The notes under the pieces: model-generated | Databases searched by the model: none | What the model was told of the DNA's origin: nothing | Seen by the model: the letters and a program-made list of their open reading frames with translations, nothing else | Part shown: in pieces, positions 49,116-59,960 of the stretch | Position numbering within the stretch: position 1 is the first letter of the stretch | Layout of the letters: each line of letters opens with the position of its first letter | Source: Saccharopolyspora hordei | GTDB taxonomy: Bacteria > Actinomycetota > Actinomycetes > Mycobacteriales > Pseudonocardiaceae | DNA: 64,000 bases | NCBI RefSeq assembly: GCF_013410345.1 | Contig: NZ_JACCFJ010000001.1 | Coordinates: 4,382,501 to 4,446,500, forward strand | Direction: 5' to 3' | Program-made: the position numbers and the translations under genes

Positions 49116-50114
49116 GTGGGCGGTTCGGTGGTGCTCGAGCTCGGGGGGACCGAGGTGACGGTGTCCCACCCGGACAAGGTGTTCTTCAGCCTGCGCGGGG
49201 AGACCAAGCTCGACCTCATCCGGTACTACCAGTCGGTGGCCGACCCGCTCATGCGCACCCTGCAGGGTCGACCGCTGCTGCTGGAGCGGTACCCCGAGGG
49301 AGCGGGCGGCAAGTCGTTCTTCCAGAAGCGGGTGCCGGGGTCCGCGCCGGAGTGGCTGCAGACCACCGTGGTGACCACGCCCAACGGGACCACCAGCGAC
49401 GCCCTGGTGGCCGCCGACCTGGCGCACATCGCGTGGGCGGTGAACCTCGGCTGCCTGGGCTTCCACGTGTGGCCCTACCACGCCGACACCCCGGAGGTCG
49501 CCGACGAGCTGCGCATCGACCTCGACCCCTCCCCCGGCGTGACGTTCCCGCAGGTCGTCGAGGCCGCGCAGCTCACCCGGGAGCTGCTCGGCGAGCACGG
49601 CGTCGACGCGCAGGTCAAGACCTCCGGGTCGCGGGGCCTGCACGTCTACGCCGCGCTGCTGCCGCGGTGGAACAGCTACCAGGTGCGGGCCGCCGCGGTG
49701 GCGCTGGCCCGCGAGCTGGAGCGCCGCCACCCCGACCTGATCACCGCGAAGTGGTGGAAGGAGGAGCGCGGCTCCCGGGTGTTCGTCGACTACAACCAGA
49801 ACGCCCCGCACAAGACCGTCTTCGGGGCCTGGTGCGTGCGCCCGCGGGTGGGCGCGCAGGTGTCCGCGCCGATCTGGTGGGACGAGCTGGACACCGTCGA
49901 CCCGGACTCGCTGACCATCGCCACCGTGCCGGGCCGGGTGGCCGAGCGCGGTGACCCGTGGGCCGACCGGCAGCCGCAGTCCCTCGAGTCGCTGCTGGAG
50001 CAGTCCGAGCGGGACATGGCGAGCGGGTTGCAGGACGCACCGTGGCCACCGGTGTACCCGAAGCAGCCCAACGAACCCCCGCGCGTCGCCCCCAGCCGCG
50101 CCAAGCGGGGCTGA
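49116..50114 (+). CDS. LigD-type polymerase (primase-polymerase) domain protein
   Basis: A 332-residue stand-alone polymerase domain of the LigD/archaeo-eukaryotic primase superfamily used in bacterial end joining. It shows SHPDKVFF at the N-terminus, LERYPEGAGGKSFFQKR, the catalytic metal pair Asp135 and Asp137 in LRIDLDPSPG, KTSGSRGLHVYAAL and the later VFVDYNQNAPHKT with the third Asp. Neither a ligase/nuclease domain nor Ku is encoded nearby. GTG start with GGGAGG six bases upstream; a TAGGCT -10 lies at 49084-49089. Confidence 0.93.
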   Translation: MGGSVVLELGGTEVTVSHPDKVFFSLRGETKLDLIRYYQSVADPLMRTLQGRPLLLERYPEGAGGKSFFQKRVPGSAPEWLQTTVVTTPNGTTSDALVAADLAHIAWAVNLGCLGFHVWPYHADTPEVADELRIDLDPSPGVTFPQVVEAAQLTRELLGEHGVDAQVKTSGSRGLHVYAALLPRWNSYQVRAAAVALARELERRHPDLITAKWWKEERGSRVFVDYNQNAPHKTVFGAWCVRPRVGAQVSAPIWWDELDTVDPDSLTIATVPGRVAERGDPWADRQPQSLESLLEQSERDMASGLQDAPWPPVYPKQPNEPPRVAPSRAKRG

Positions 50115-50188
50115 GGGTTCCGCGACTCGGTGCCGGCACTGCGCTCCCCGACGGGAGGAACCCGGCCGTCCACAGTGGCCTGTGCTGG

Positions 50189-51079
50189 TCAGCCCAGGGT
50201 CTCCGCGACCACGCGGGCGGTGTCGGCGAGGAGGGCGTCGTCGTACTCGTCGTCCTTCCGCGGCCTGCTGGTGAGGATCGCGAGGACGATCGGGGTGCCG
50301 TCGTCGGTCCAGGTGACGCCGACGTCGTTGCGCGTCCCGTGCTCGCCCGCACCGGTCTTCTCCCCGGTGCGCCAGGTCGGCGGCAGCCCGGCGCGGATGC
50401 ACGTGTCGCCGGTGGTGCTGGCGACCAGCCAGGAGGTCAGCCGCTCCCGCTCTGGCGGCGCGAGCGCGTCACCGAGCACCAGCGCCCGGTAGCCCGCGGC
50501 CAGCCCGGCCGGGGTGGAGGTGTCCCGCTCGTCGCCGGGGACCGCGGTGCCCAGGTCGGGCTCCCACCGGTCCAGGCGGGTCGTGGCGTCCCCGATCGAG
50601 CGGGCGAACGGCGCGATCGACGACGGGCCGCCGCGTTCGCGGAGCAGCAGGTTCGCCGCCGTGTTGTCGCTGACCGTCATCGCCACCTCGCACAGCGCGG
50701 CCACCGTCATGCCGGTGTCCACGTGCTGCTCGGTCACCGGCGAGTAGCTCACCAGGTCGTCCGGCCCGTAGTGGACGACCTTCTCGAAGTAGCCGCTGGC
50801 CAGGCTGTGGTCGCGCAGCAGGGCCGCCACGGCGTAGGTCTTGACCGTCGAGCACAGCGCGAACCGCTCGTGGGGGCGGTGGACCAGGGTCCGCCCGGTG
50901 CGGACGTTGACCGCGTGCAGGCCCAGCCGGGCGTCGTAGCGGCGCTCCAGCTCGCCCAGGTCCGGAGCGGGCGCGGGCGCGGGAACCCCCTCCCCGGTGC
51001 CGCACGCCACCAGGGCCGGCACCGCCAGCAGCGCGCCCAGGACAGCGCGTCGCCCCAAGCGGACGTCGTTGTGCTGCAC
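50189..51079 (-). CDS. Class A beta-lactamase (Tat/lipoprotein signal)
   Basis: A 296-residue serine beta-lactamase. Catalytic motifs: STVK at 77-80 (nucleophile Ser and Lys), SDN at 137-139, Glu173 in RWEPDLG (the deacylating Glu166 equivalent) and KTG at 241-243. The N-terminus combines RRAVLGALLAV, a twin-arginine-like signal, with a lipobox LVACG (Cys26), so the mature enzyme is probably a membrane-anchored exported lipoprotein. A bla-type regulator is not adjacent, but a 6-bp inverted repeat lies 96 bases upstream. Confidence 0.94.
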   Translation of the reverse strand: MQHNDVRLGRRAVLGALLAVPALVACGTGEGVPAPAPAPDLGELERRYDARLGLHAVNVRTGRTLVHRPHERFALCSTVKTYAVAALLRDHSLASGYFEKVVHYGPDDLVSYSPVTEQHVDTGMTVAALCEVAMTVSDNTAANLLLRERGGPSSIAPFARSIGDATTRLDRWEPDLGTAVPGDERDTSTPAGLAAGYRALVLGDALAPPERERLTSWLVASTTGDTCIRAGLPPTWRTGEKTGAGEHGTRNDVGVTWTDDGTPIVLAILTSRPRKDDEYDDALLADTARVVAETLG

Positions 51080-51174
51080 GTGGTTCCTCCGTTCAGTCCA
51101 CCGTGGTCAGAGCGTCGGGACCCAATGAAGCAGCCCGCGCGCGATCGCGCCAATCCGCGGCCGACCGCGCGGCG

Positions 51175-51189
51175 ATAGCGGATCGCTAT
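51175..51189. repeat. Inverted repeat upstream of beta-lactamase gene
   Basis: ATAGCG-GAT-CGCTAT, perfect 6-bp arms with a three-base spacer, 96 bases before the class A beta-lactamase start in the 162-bp gap between the two lactamase-fold genes. Possibly an operator; no regulator is assigned. Confidence 0.45.
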
Positions 51190-51241
51190 GGACGCAGCAC
51201 CCGGGCACCCGCACCGGGCTCCGGGTCGACGAAAAGATCTC

Positions 51242-52132
51242 CTACAGCCGCCCGGAACGGAGGTCGTTGACCGCGATCCAGGCGCACTCCCCGATCGCCG
51301 AGTCCACCCGCGGCAGCGCCGAGTCGGCGCGCGCGGCGAGCGTGAACACCGCCACCGCGACCGGTTCCTCGCCGTCGAACTGCACCACCGACACCTCGTT
51401 GCGCACCGCGCCGACGGTGCCGGTCTTGCCCGCCACCTGGACGCCGCGGAACGGGAAACCGGACCGCACCCGGTGCATCCAGATCTGGTTGCCCAGCAAC
51501 CGCCGGATGAACGCGCACTGCTGCGGGGAGGCGACGGCGTCGGACCAGATGAGCTCCAGCAGGCGGGTCATCTCGCGCGGTGTGGTGGCGCTGGCGTACG
51601 CCGGGTCGTACGCGCTGACGGTCCGCGCCGCGTCGTTGTTCGCGAGCAGCTCGAAGGCCTCCGCCGCCGTGGTGGTGCCCAGCTCCTCGACCAGCGAGGC
51701 GTGCTGGTCAGCGGTGCCGCCGACCACCCGGGTGCGGGACAACCCCAGGTCGTCGAGCACCTCGGCGACCGCGTCCAGCCCCACGGCGCCGAGGATGACG
51801 TCCGCGGCGGCGTTGTCCGACACGGCCACCATCGACGCGGCCAGGTCGCGCCAGGACACCGTCACCGGGTCGAGGAACGTGGAGAAGCCGCTGGGGCCCG
51901 GCGTGCACGAGGTGGGGTCGATGCGCACCGCCGCGCGCGGGTCGATCCGCCCGGCGTCGAAGGCCCGGCACAGCGCCACCAGCAGCGGCAGCTTGTACAC
52001 CGAGGCGGTCACCACCAGCTCGTCGGCACCGACGCAGATCTCCCGTCCGCCGCCGAACTGCGTGGCGTGCACCCACCCCTCGGCGCCGGCGTCGGCGAGC
52101 ACCTCGCGGATCCGGCGCTCCACCGGGTTCAC
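51242..52132 (-). CDS. Serine beta-lactamase-like hydrolase (Beta-lactamase2 family)
   Basis: A 296-residue cytoplasmic-looking protein with the active-site serine motif SVYK at 44-47, SDN at 105-107 and AGKTG at 235-239. No signal peptide is visible and no clear ExxLN (Glu166) motif follows SDN at the expected distance, so efficient deacylation of beta-lactams is doubtful. Penicillin-binding or esterase-like activity is possible. GTG at 52132 overlaps the LysR-type stop by four bases (GTGA), indicating an operon. Confidence 0.85.
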   Translation of the reverse strand: MNPVERRIREVLADAGAEGWVHATQFGGGREICVGADELVVTASVYKLPLLVALCRAFDAGRIDPRAAVRIDPTSCTPGPSGFSTFLDPVTVSWRDLAASMVAVSDNAAADVILGAVGLDAVAEVLDDLGLSRTRVVGGTADQHASLVEELGTTTAAEAFELLANNDAARTVSAYDPAYASATTPREMTRLLELIWSDAVASPQQCAFIRRLLGNQIWMHRVRSGFPFRGVQVAGKTGTVGAVRNEVSVVQFDGEEPVAVAVFTLAARADSALPRVDSAIGECAWIAVNDLRSGRL

Positions 52133-53001
52133 GACGCGCTCCGCAGCGACGCCTCGAACGCGGTGCGCGCGTCCTCGGCCGCGGATCCCTGCCAGACCAA
52201 CCGGACCCGCAGCGCGAAGTCGTCCCCGGCCGGGACCCGCACCACGCCCGGGACGTCGAGCTGCGGGTCCGCGGTGAGCGCGAACGCCCGCCCGGCGGCG
52301 ACCGCGGCGACCGCGTCCCGGTCGCCCGGCGCGGGGAGGAACTCGGGGGCGAGCCCCTTGGCCCGCAGCGTGTCCGCGAGCAGGTCGAACGCGGCCGTCC
52401 CGTGGTTGCGCGGTGCCGTCGCGCAGGCCAGGCCGCGCAGCGACCGGATCGTCGGTCTGCGACCGGCGGCGGGGTGGTCCGCCGGGAGCAGCAGCCAGCG
52501 CGGGAGCGTCAGGACCGGGCCGCTGGTCAGCGCGCCGAGCAGCGCGGGGTGGTGCACCGCGGCGCAGTCGAGCCGCCCTGCGGCGACCGCCTCCACGAGG
52601 TCGGTGGTCGACGCGGTCGTGGTGATCACGGTGCGGGCGGCGGGACCGGGCGCCGCCGCCCGCACCGCGGCGGTGCAGGCGGCGACCTGCCGGTCGCTCA
52701 GCGCCGGGATGACGCCGATGCGCACCGCGCCGCGGTCCTCCCGCTGCCGCCGGGCCTCCTCCTCGAACTGCTCGGCTCCGTCGAGCAGCGCCCGCGCCCG
52801 GGGCAGCAGCTCGGCTCCGGCGGTGGTCAGCCGCACTCCGCGCGCTCCCCGGGTGAACAGGGTGACGCCGAGCTTGGTCTCCAACCGCCGCACGCCCTGC
52901 GAGACCGGCGGCTGGGTCATGCCGAGCCGGTCGGCGGCGTGCCCGAAGTGCCCTTCCTCGGCGACCGCCACGAAGAACCGGAGATGGCGAAGCAGGTCCA
53001 C
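52129..53001 (-). CDS. LysR-family transcriptional regulator
   Basis: A 290-residue LTTR: an N-terminal helix-turn-helix (VDLLRHLRFFVAVAEEGHFGHAADRLGMTQPPVSQGVRRLE split over residues 1-41) and a periplasmic-binding-like effector domain. GTG 53001 is chosen; TTGTAT lies six bases before it on the minus strand, which would make a leaderless mRNA. It is cotranscribed with, not divergent from, the beta-lactamase-like gene. Confidence 0.88.
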   Translation of the reverse strand: MDLLRHLRFFVAVAEEGHFGHAADRLGMTQPPVSQGVRRLETKLGVTLFTRGARGVRLTTAGAELLPRARALLDGAEQFEEEARRQREDRGAVRIGVIPALSDRQVAACTAAVRAAAPGPAARTVITTTASTTDLVEAVAAGRLDCAAVHHPALLGALTSGPVLTLPRWLLLPADHPAAGRRPTIRSLRGLACATAPRNHGTAAFDLLADTLRAKGLAPEFLPAPGDRDAVAAVAAGRAFALTADPQLDVPGVVRVPAGDDFALRVRLVWQGSAAEDARTAFEASLRSAS

Positions 53002-53043
53002 GTGCCCATACAACCACCGCACCACGGCACCTCCGGTCGACGG

Positions 53044-54276
53044 TCAGCGCACGACCACGTCGGCGGTCCTGGTGGACGCCCAGTGCAGCACCCGCTCCAG
53101 CGGACCGCGGCCGAGCAGCGGACGCCACACCCCGCAGAGCACCAGCGACCCCAGCGCGAGGACCAGCAGCGGCAGCCACGGCTGCTCCCCCAGGCCTTCC
53201 ACCACCGCGCCCAGCACCAGTCCCTGCACCACGTACACGGTGAGCGCCAGGGCACCGACCGCGGCCAGCGGCGCCAGCAGCACGCGCAGGTGGTCGCCCG
53301 CGACCAGGCACAGCGCCAGGACCGCCAGCGCAGCACCGGTGGAGGTGACGATCTCGAACGGTGTCCCGGTGTGCGGGGCGTTGAGCAGCAGGGTCGCCGG
53401 GGTGGTCGTGGGCGCGACGCCGAAGCCCAGCTGCTGCAGCAGGTCGAGCGGGTCCTCGCCGACCTGCGCGGCGATCGGTGCCAGGCGGTCCAGCACCGGC
53501 TGGAGCGCCCGGACACCGCCGAAGACGTGCAGCGCGAGCCACGAACCACCCGCACCGACCACGGTGAGGACGACACCGGTGACCAGCAGTCGCAGGCGCA
53601 CCGCGGTCGACCGCAGGTCCAGCCGCCCGACGGCCAAGCCGGCGAACACGAACGGCATCCAGGTGATCACTGGGTAGGCCCCGTCGAGCAACAGCCGCTG
53701 GACACCCGCGACGGCGGTGTCCCACGAGGTCAGGTCGGTGAACGACAGCGCGCCGCCCGCCGTGCTCCCGCTGCCGGGCAGCGCGGAGCGCACGACGAAC
53801 GAGACGACCGGTCCGGCGACCGCCCACACCGCGGCGAGCACGGCCAGCACCGCCGGGCGCACCCGCAGGAACGGCAGCGCCAGCAGGAAGTACAGCGCGT
53901 AGAACGAGAGGATCACCATCATCGGTGCGCCCAGCTGGGTCAGCACCATGCCGAGCAGGAACAACACGACCGCGCGCACCGCGACGCGCACCCGGTCGCG
54001 GCGCAGCGCCAGCCCCTCGTGCGGTCGGCTGCCGCCGGTCAGCAGCGCCAGGGAGACCCCGGCGAGGGTGGCGAACAGGATCGAGGCGTGCCCGTTGCCG
54101 AGTGACGCCAGGAACTCGGCCGCGCTGCCGGCGTCCGGGGCGAGCACCGCCGGGCCCGCGTGCGCGACGAACATGCCCAGCACCGCCAGTCCCCTGGCCA
54201 GGTCGACGCCGTGCAGGCGGGTGCGTCCCGGTACCGCGGCCTGTGCCGCAGACCGTTCTTCCTCCGTGAGAACCAT
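53044..54276 (-). CDS. DUF1624/DUF418-family membrane protein (acyltransferase-like)
   Basis: A 410-residue polytopic membrane protein. The N-terminal GVDLARGLAVLGMFVAHAGPAVL and FATLAGVSLALLTGG are the heparan-alpha-glucosaminide N-acetyltransferase-like (DUF1624) part. The C-terminal half, with QLGFGVAPTTTPATLLLNAPHTGTPFEIVTS (broken over about 280-310) and VVEGLGEQPWLPLL, fits DUF418. About ten membrane helices. Function unknown; probably moves an acyl group across the membrane. Reads toward the LysR gene with 42 bases between. Confidence 0.82.
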   Translation of the reverse strand: MVLTEEERSAAQAAVPGRTRLHGVDLARGLAVLGMFVAHAGPAVLAPDAGSAAEFLASLGNGHASILFATLAGVSLALLTGGSRPHEGLALRRDRVRVAVRAVVLFLLGMVLTQLGAPMMVILSFYALYFLLALPFLRVRPAVLAVLAAVWAVAGPVVSFVVRSALPGSGSTAGGALSFTDLTSWDTAVAGVQRLLLDGAYPVITWMPFVFAGLAVGRLDLRSTAVRLRLLVTGVVLTVVGAGGSWLALHVFGGVRALQPVLDRLAPIAAQVGEDPLDLLQQLGFGVAPTTTPATLLLNAPHTGTPFEIVTSTGAALAVLALCLVAGDHLRVLLAPLAAVGALALTVYVVQGLVLGAVVEGLGEQPWLPLLVLALGSLVLCGVWRPLLGRGPLERVLHWASTRTADVVVR

Positions 54277-54442
54277 GCCGCGACGCTAGGGCGGGCGGCG
54301 CTGCGCGGTCGTCGCACTCCAGGCCGATCCGCTGATCATCCCGCAGGCGCACGGGGTTTCGCGGGCACCGCGACCACGTCATACCGCAGGTGTACGACCC
54401 GGGGTTCATCCGATGCCCCACGTCGTGCCATAGGCTCGCGGT

Positions 54443-55669
54443 GTGGCAACCGAGAAGCTGACCGCGTCCCCACCGAGCACCGTCGCACCGGAGGAGGGAG
54501 CCCCGTTCGTCGGTTCCCGGCCGTCCTGGCTCGCGGGCGTGCCGCGGTGGGTCCTGCTGGGGTTCGTCAGCGCGGTCACCTTCCTGCTGTCCGCCTACAG
54601 CGTCCTGGCCAACAACCCGGATCCCGCCGATGCGCTGCCGCTGCTGGCCGTGGCGCTGGCCTCCGCGCTGGTGCTGCTCGGCATGCGCCGCTTCCCGGTG
54701 ACCGCGCTGCTGCTCATCACGGCCGGGCACCTGTTCATCACGCCGTCCATGGCGCTGTTCCCCGCCCTGTACGCGCTGGGCGCCTACGGCCGGACGAACG
54801 GCCGGGTGTGGGGAGTCACGGCGCTCATCGTCCTGGTCAACTTCGTCTGGCAGCAGACGGGAAGCGACGGACTGACCCTCGACCTCCACCCGGGCGTCGT
54901 GGTGTGGGTGTGCACGCTGCTCTTCCCCGTCTTCGTCGGCCGCTACATGGCGGGGCGCCGCGCGATGCTGGTGCACTGGGTGGAGCGGGCCGAGCGCGCC
55001 GAGCGCGAACGGGCCCTGATCGCGGAGCGCACGCGCAGCGAGGAACGCGCCCGCATCGCCCGCGAGATGCACGATTCCGTTGCGCACCAGGTGAGTCTGG
55101 TCGTGGTGCACGCCGGTGCGCTGGAGGTGGTCGCCAGGACCGACCCGGAGAAGGCGGCCAGCGCGGCGGCGACCATCCAGCAGGTGGGGCGGGGCGCGCT
55201 GGACGAGCTGCGGCAGATGATCGGGGTGCTGCGCGCCAACCCCGGCGACGACACCCCGGAACCGCCGCGACCGAAGCTCAAGGACCTCGAGTCGCTCGTG
55301 TCGTCCTCCCGCGACGCCGGGCTGGACGTCGAGTTGACCGTCACCGGCGACCGCCGCGACCTGGGCGACCAGGTGGAGCGCGCGGCCTACCGCGTGGTGC
55401 AGGAGGCCCTGACCAACGTCCACAAGCACGCCGGCGGCGCGCGGGCCACCGTCGCGGTGGACTACGGGGCGGAGCAGCTCGCCGTCACCATCCGCAACGG
55501 CCGTCCGGCGGCGGGTTTCCGGCGCAGCCTGCCCAGCGGCGGGCAGGGCCTGATCGGTCTGTCCGAGCGGGTGCAGTTGGCCGGCGGCGAGATCAGCTCC
55601 GGTCCGCTGCCCGACGGCGGGTTCGAGGTCGCGGCGACCCTGCCCGCCTCGCCGCGCGGGGTCAGCTGA
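54443..55669 (+). CDS. NarL-type sensor histidine kinase
   Basis: A 408-residue HPK7-type kinase. Four to five membrane segments (about 38-165) without a large outside loop are followed by a coiled coil and the HisKA_3 dimerisation domain with REMHDSVAHQ (His210). The ATPase domain has the N-box EALTNVHKHA and a G-box GQGLIGLSERV. No response-regulator gene is adjacent. TAGGCT (54431-54436) lies seven bases before the GTG, suggesting a leaderless mRNA. Its 3' end overlaps the convergent VanZ-RDD gene by eight bases. Confidence 0.92.
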   Translation: MATEKLTASPPSTVAPEEGAPFVGSRPSWLAGVPRWVLLGFVSAVTFLLSAYSVLANNPDPADALPLLAVALASALVLLGMRRFPVTALLLITAGHLFITPSMALFPALYALGAYGRTNGRVWGVTALIVLVNFVWQQTGSDGLTLDLHPGVVVWVCTLLFPVFVGRYMAGRRAMLVHWVERAERAERERALIAERTRSEERARIAREMHDSVAHQVSLVVVHAGALEVVARTDPEKAASAAATIQQVGRGALDELRQMIGVLRANPGDDTPEPPRPKLKDLESLVSSSRDAGLDVELTVTGDRRDLGDQVERAAYRVVQEALTNVHKHAGGARATVAVDYGAEQLAVTIRNGRPAAGFRRSLPSGGQGLIGLSERVQLAGGEISSGPLPDGGFEVAATLPASPRGVS

Positions 55670-56813
55670 GCACCGCCGCCCGGTCCACCACGCGGGAGTC
55701 GACCATCCGCAGCCCGGTCAGCGCGTAGGAGAGACCGCGCCGCCCGGCCGTGGTGAGCAGCACGACCAGCGAGGTCAGGCCGAAGAAGAACGAGAACACC
55801 GACAGCAGGCCCAACGCGGGCAGGACGGTCTCCATCGAGCCCAGCTGGGACAGGAGCACGTAACCGCCGACACCGAACAGGCTGCGCAGCAACCGCTGGC
55901 CCGGCCCTGGCACCTGCCCGTCACTCGTCGTCGCCCGCAGCAGCACCACGCGCTGGCCGAGGCTGGGGGCCTGTCCCACCAGCGGGACGACGACCGCCAG
56001 CAGGAACCACGACACGAAGGGCGCCACCGCGTTGACCGCGGCGTAGCCGGGCAGTTCGGCGGGCCCCCGGGTGCCGCTGACCAGCTCGCCGTGCGCGGCG
56101 AGCAGGCACACGTTGGCGAAGGCGGCGACGAGAGCACCCGTGAGCTGGTGGGACAGCAGGTCGCAGACCGCCGCCAGCAGCCGCCGCGCCCTGGTGACCG
56201 GCCGCGGTTGCCCCGGGTCGGCGTCCAGGCGCTGCCCCGGCACGGCGCGCAGCACCGGCGCCGCGAGCGCACCCAGCAGCGCACCCGCCCCGTTGGCGAT
56301 CAGGTCGTCGACGTCGAACAACCGGTAGGCGCACGGGTAGAGGAACCAGATCCCGGTGCCCTGCGTGGTCTCGATCAGCAGCGAGACGCCCACGCCGATG
56401 GCCGTGGTGGCCAGGACGCCGCGCCGGAACATGTACCGGACGAACATGCCCAGCGGCACGAACAAGCCCACGTTGAGCAGGACCTGGGTCAGCGCCGGGT
56501 TGCGCAACGTGGCGGCGATCCCGGTGCCGACCGCCTCCTCGCGCATGTCGGCGAGGAACCCGAACGGCGTCCACTGTGGACCACTCGTGCCGTGGACCGC
56601 GCAGAAGTCCGGGCCGACCTGCGGGAGCGGGAGCAGCACGTAGGCGACGAGCGCGAGGCTGTAGACCAGCCCGGAGACGGCCAGCACGGCGTTGCCGATG
56701 CCGAGTTCCCCGCGTCTGCGGTACTGCCTCGCGACGTACGGCACGAACAGCGCGACCGCCAGGACGCTGCCCACAGCGATCGCCACCACAGCCGGGACTA
56801 TCCGGGTGCTCAC
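55662..56813 (-). CDS. VanZ-RDD fusion membrane protein
   Basis: A 383-residue membrane protein of two parts. The N-terminal VanZ-like half contains LPLPQVGPDFCAVHGTSG, TQVLLNVGLFVPLGMFVRYMF, SLLIETTQGTGIWF and FDVDDLIANGAGALLG. The C-terminal RDD half begins at about residue 215 (RARRLLAAVCDLLSHQLTG) and ends with LSYALTGLRMVDSR. VanZ proteins confer teicoplanin resistance by an unknown envelope mechanism. The start is uncertain: GTG 56813 (VSTRIV), with a TTG six codons upstream possible. Confidence 0.85.
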   Translation of the reverse strand: MSTRIVPAVVAIAVGSVLAVALFVPYVARQYRRRGELGIGNAVLAVSGLVYSLALVAYVLLPLPQVGPDFCAVHGTSGPQWTPFGFLADMREEAVGTGIAATLRNPALTQVLLNVGLFVPLGMFVRYMFRRGVLATTAIGVGVSLLIETTQGTGIWFLYPCAYRLFDVDDLIANGAGALLGALAAPVLRAVPGQRLDADPGQPRPVTRARRLLAAVCDLLSHQLTGALVAAFANVCLLAAHGELVSGTRGPAELPGYAAVNAVAPFVSWFLLAVVVPLVGQAPSLGQRVVLLRATTSDGQVPGPGQRLLRSLFGVGGYVLLSQLGSMETVLPALGLLSVFSFFFGLTSLVVLLTTAGRRGLSYALTGLRMVDSRVVDRAAVLS

Positions 56814-56916
56814 AACTCCCCCATCGGTCAAGGACAGATCAGCGCAGAGGGCGGCGACGTCGGCGCCCCCAGGAACGAACTGGGTGATCTTACCGGGCGC
56901 GCTCGCCTCCCGGACG

Positions 56917-57912
56917 TCAGAGCGCGGACAACAGGCCGCCGAGGAACAGCAGCACGCAGATGCCGCCGTTGATCACCTTGTGCGACAGGAAGATCGCCAC
57001 GAACTCGCGGATCGTCGCGCTCGGCCAGTAGTAGCGGGCGGTGGGCGAACCGATCACCTGGCCGTTGACCTTCTCGGCGCGGGCGATGCGCGCGGCCCGC
57101 ATCACGTGGAAGTTGTTGGTGACCACCACGCACCGGAAGTCGGGCTTGCGCTGGGCCATGAGCGCCTTGCTGAACCGCAGGTTCTGCTCGGTGGTGCGCG
57201 ACTGGTCCTCCACCAGGACCTGGTCCGCGGGAACGCCCTTGTCGATGAGGTAGTCCGCCATGGCCCGCGCCTCGGGCAGGTCCTCACCCGGCCCCTGCCC
57301 GCCGGAGGTCACCAGCACCGGCTGCCGTCCCTTCGCGCGCTGGGCCTCGAACACCTCGAGCCCGCGGTCGAGGCGGCTGGCCAGCAGCGGCGGGACCCGG
57401 GAGCCGAGCAAGCCCGACCCGAGCACCACGATGAAGTCGACCTCGGTCCGGTGCGGGAACTTCCCGTAGACGAACGAGTAGAGCAGGAAGCACACGAAGA
57501 CGAACGACACGTAGAACAGCACGTTCCCGATCGCCTCCACGAGGGCCACCAGCGGCTCCCACTGGATGAGACCGGCGACGGAGGTCACCACGACCCACGC
57601 CACGATCCCGAGCCCGGCGGCCAGCGACAGCAGGTTGGCCACGCGCCTGCCCTCGCGGCGCAGCATGGTGATCCCGTTGGCGATGAGGAACACGGCGAGC
57701 ACCAGCACGGTGACCGGCACCAGCAGCACCATGCACATGAAGAGCAGTGCCGCGGCCCACTCGGAGACCCCGGCCAGCGAGATCAGCCCTCCGGCGATCA
57801 GGAACATCAAGCAGAAGAACAGGTACACGCCGTTGCGCACCCGACGGCGATCCCGGACGAAGCTGATGACGAAGAGGAGGAACAGCGCAGCGGAGATGGC
57901 GAGGAGGAGCAC
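56917..57912 (-). CDS. YdcF/SanA-family membrane protein (DUF218)
   Basis: A 331-residue protein with five to six N-terminal membrane segments followed by a DUF218 domain from about residue 160: DFIVVLGSGLLGSRVPPLLASRLDRG, VLVTSGGQGPGEDLPEARAMADYL and VEDQSRTTEQNLRFSKAL, then VVVTNNFHVMRAARIA. SanA/YdcF relatives are linked to envelope barrier function and, in some bacteria, vancomycin sensitivity. It stands 103 bases upstream of the VanZ-RDD gene on the same strand, suggesting a shared envelope role. GTG start. Confidence 0.88.
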   Translation of the reverse strand: MLLLAISAALFLLFVISFVRDRRRVRNGVYLFFCLMFLIAGGLISLAGVSEWAAALLFMCMVLLVPVTVLVLAVFLIANGITMLRREGRRVANLLSLAAGLGIVAWVVVTSVAGLIQWEPLVALVEAIGNVLFYVSFVFVCFLLYSFVYGKFPHRTEVDFIVVLGSGLLGSRVPPLLASRLDRGLEVFEAQRAKGRQPVLVTSGGQGPGEDLPEARAMADYLIDKGVPADQVLVEDQSRTTEQNLRFSKALMAQRKPDFRCVVVTNNFHVMRAARIARAEKVNGQVIGSPTARYYWPSATIREFVAIFLSHKVINGGICVLLFLGGLLSAL

Positions 57913-57998
57913 GACAGCAGGCTAACCGACCGATGATCAAGGTCTCGCACGCCAGGTGCGATCGGCCTCGGGACGTCGGCTCCTCCGCCGCCCGCCGC

Positions 57999-59840
<1,842 letters not shown>

Positions 59841-59855
59841 CCCAGACTCCTCTCC

Positions 59856-59874
59856 GACTCGCCCGCGTCGAGTC
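59856..59874. promoter_or_regulatory. CIRCE-like inverted repeat upstream of dnaK
   Basis: GACTC-N9-GAGTC. Spacing and the ACTC/GAGT core are those of the HrcA operator CIRCE (TTAGCACTC-N9-GAGTGCTAA), but the outer bases do not match. A CATACT -10-like box (minus strand, 59894-59899) is 20 bases upstream. It does not match HAIR, the HspR site, which has the opposite half-site order and a 7-base spacer. Confidence 0.4.
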
Positions 59875-59960
59875 CTGCGAGGCCGACACCCCCAGTATGG
59901 GAAGGGCTCACCACCGCGGCCACCTGGGCAAACCGCGCAGGTGGGAGGGCTGTCAGCGGC

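Noticed and set aside
59856-59874. HspR HAIR element before dnaK
   Set aside because: HAIR is CTTGAGT-N7-ACTCAAG; here the half-sites are in the opposite order with a 9-base spacer, so CIRCE is the closer comparison.
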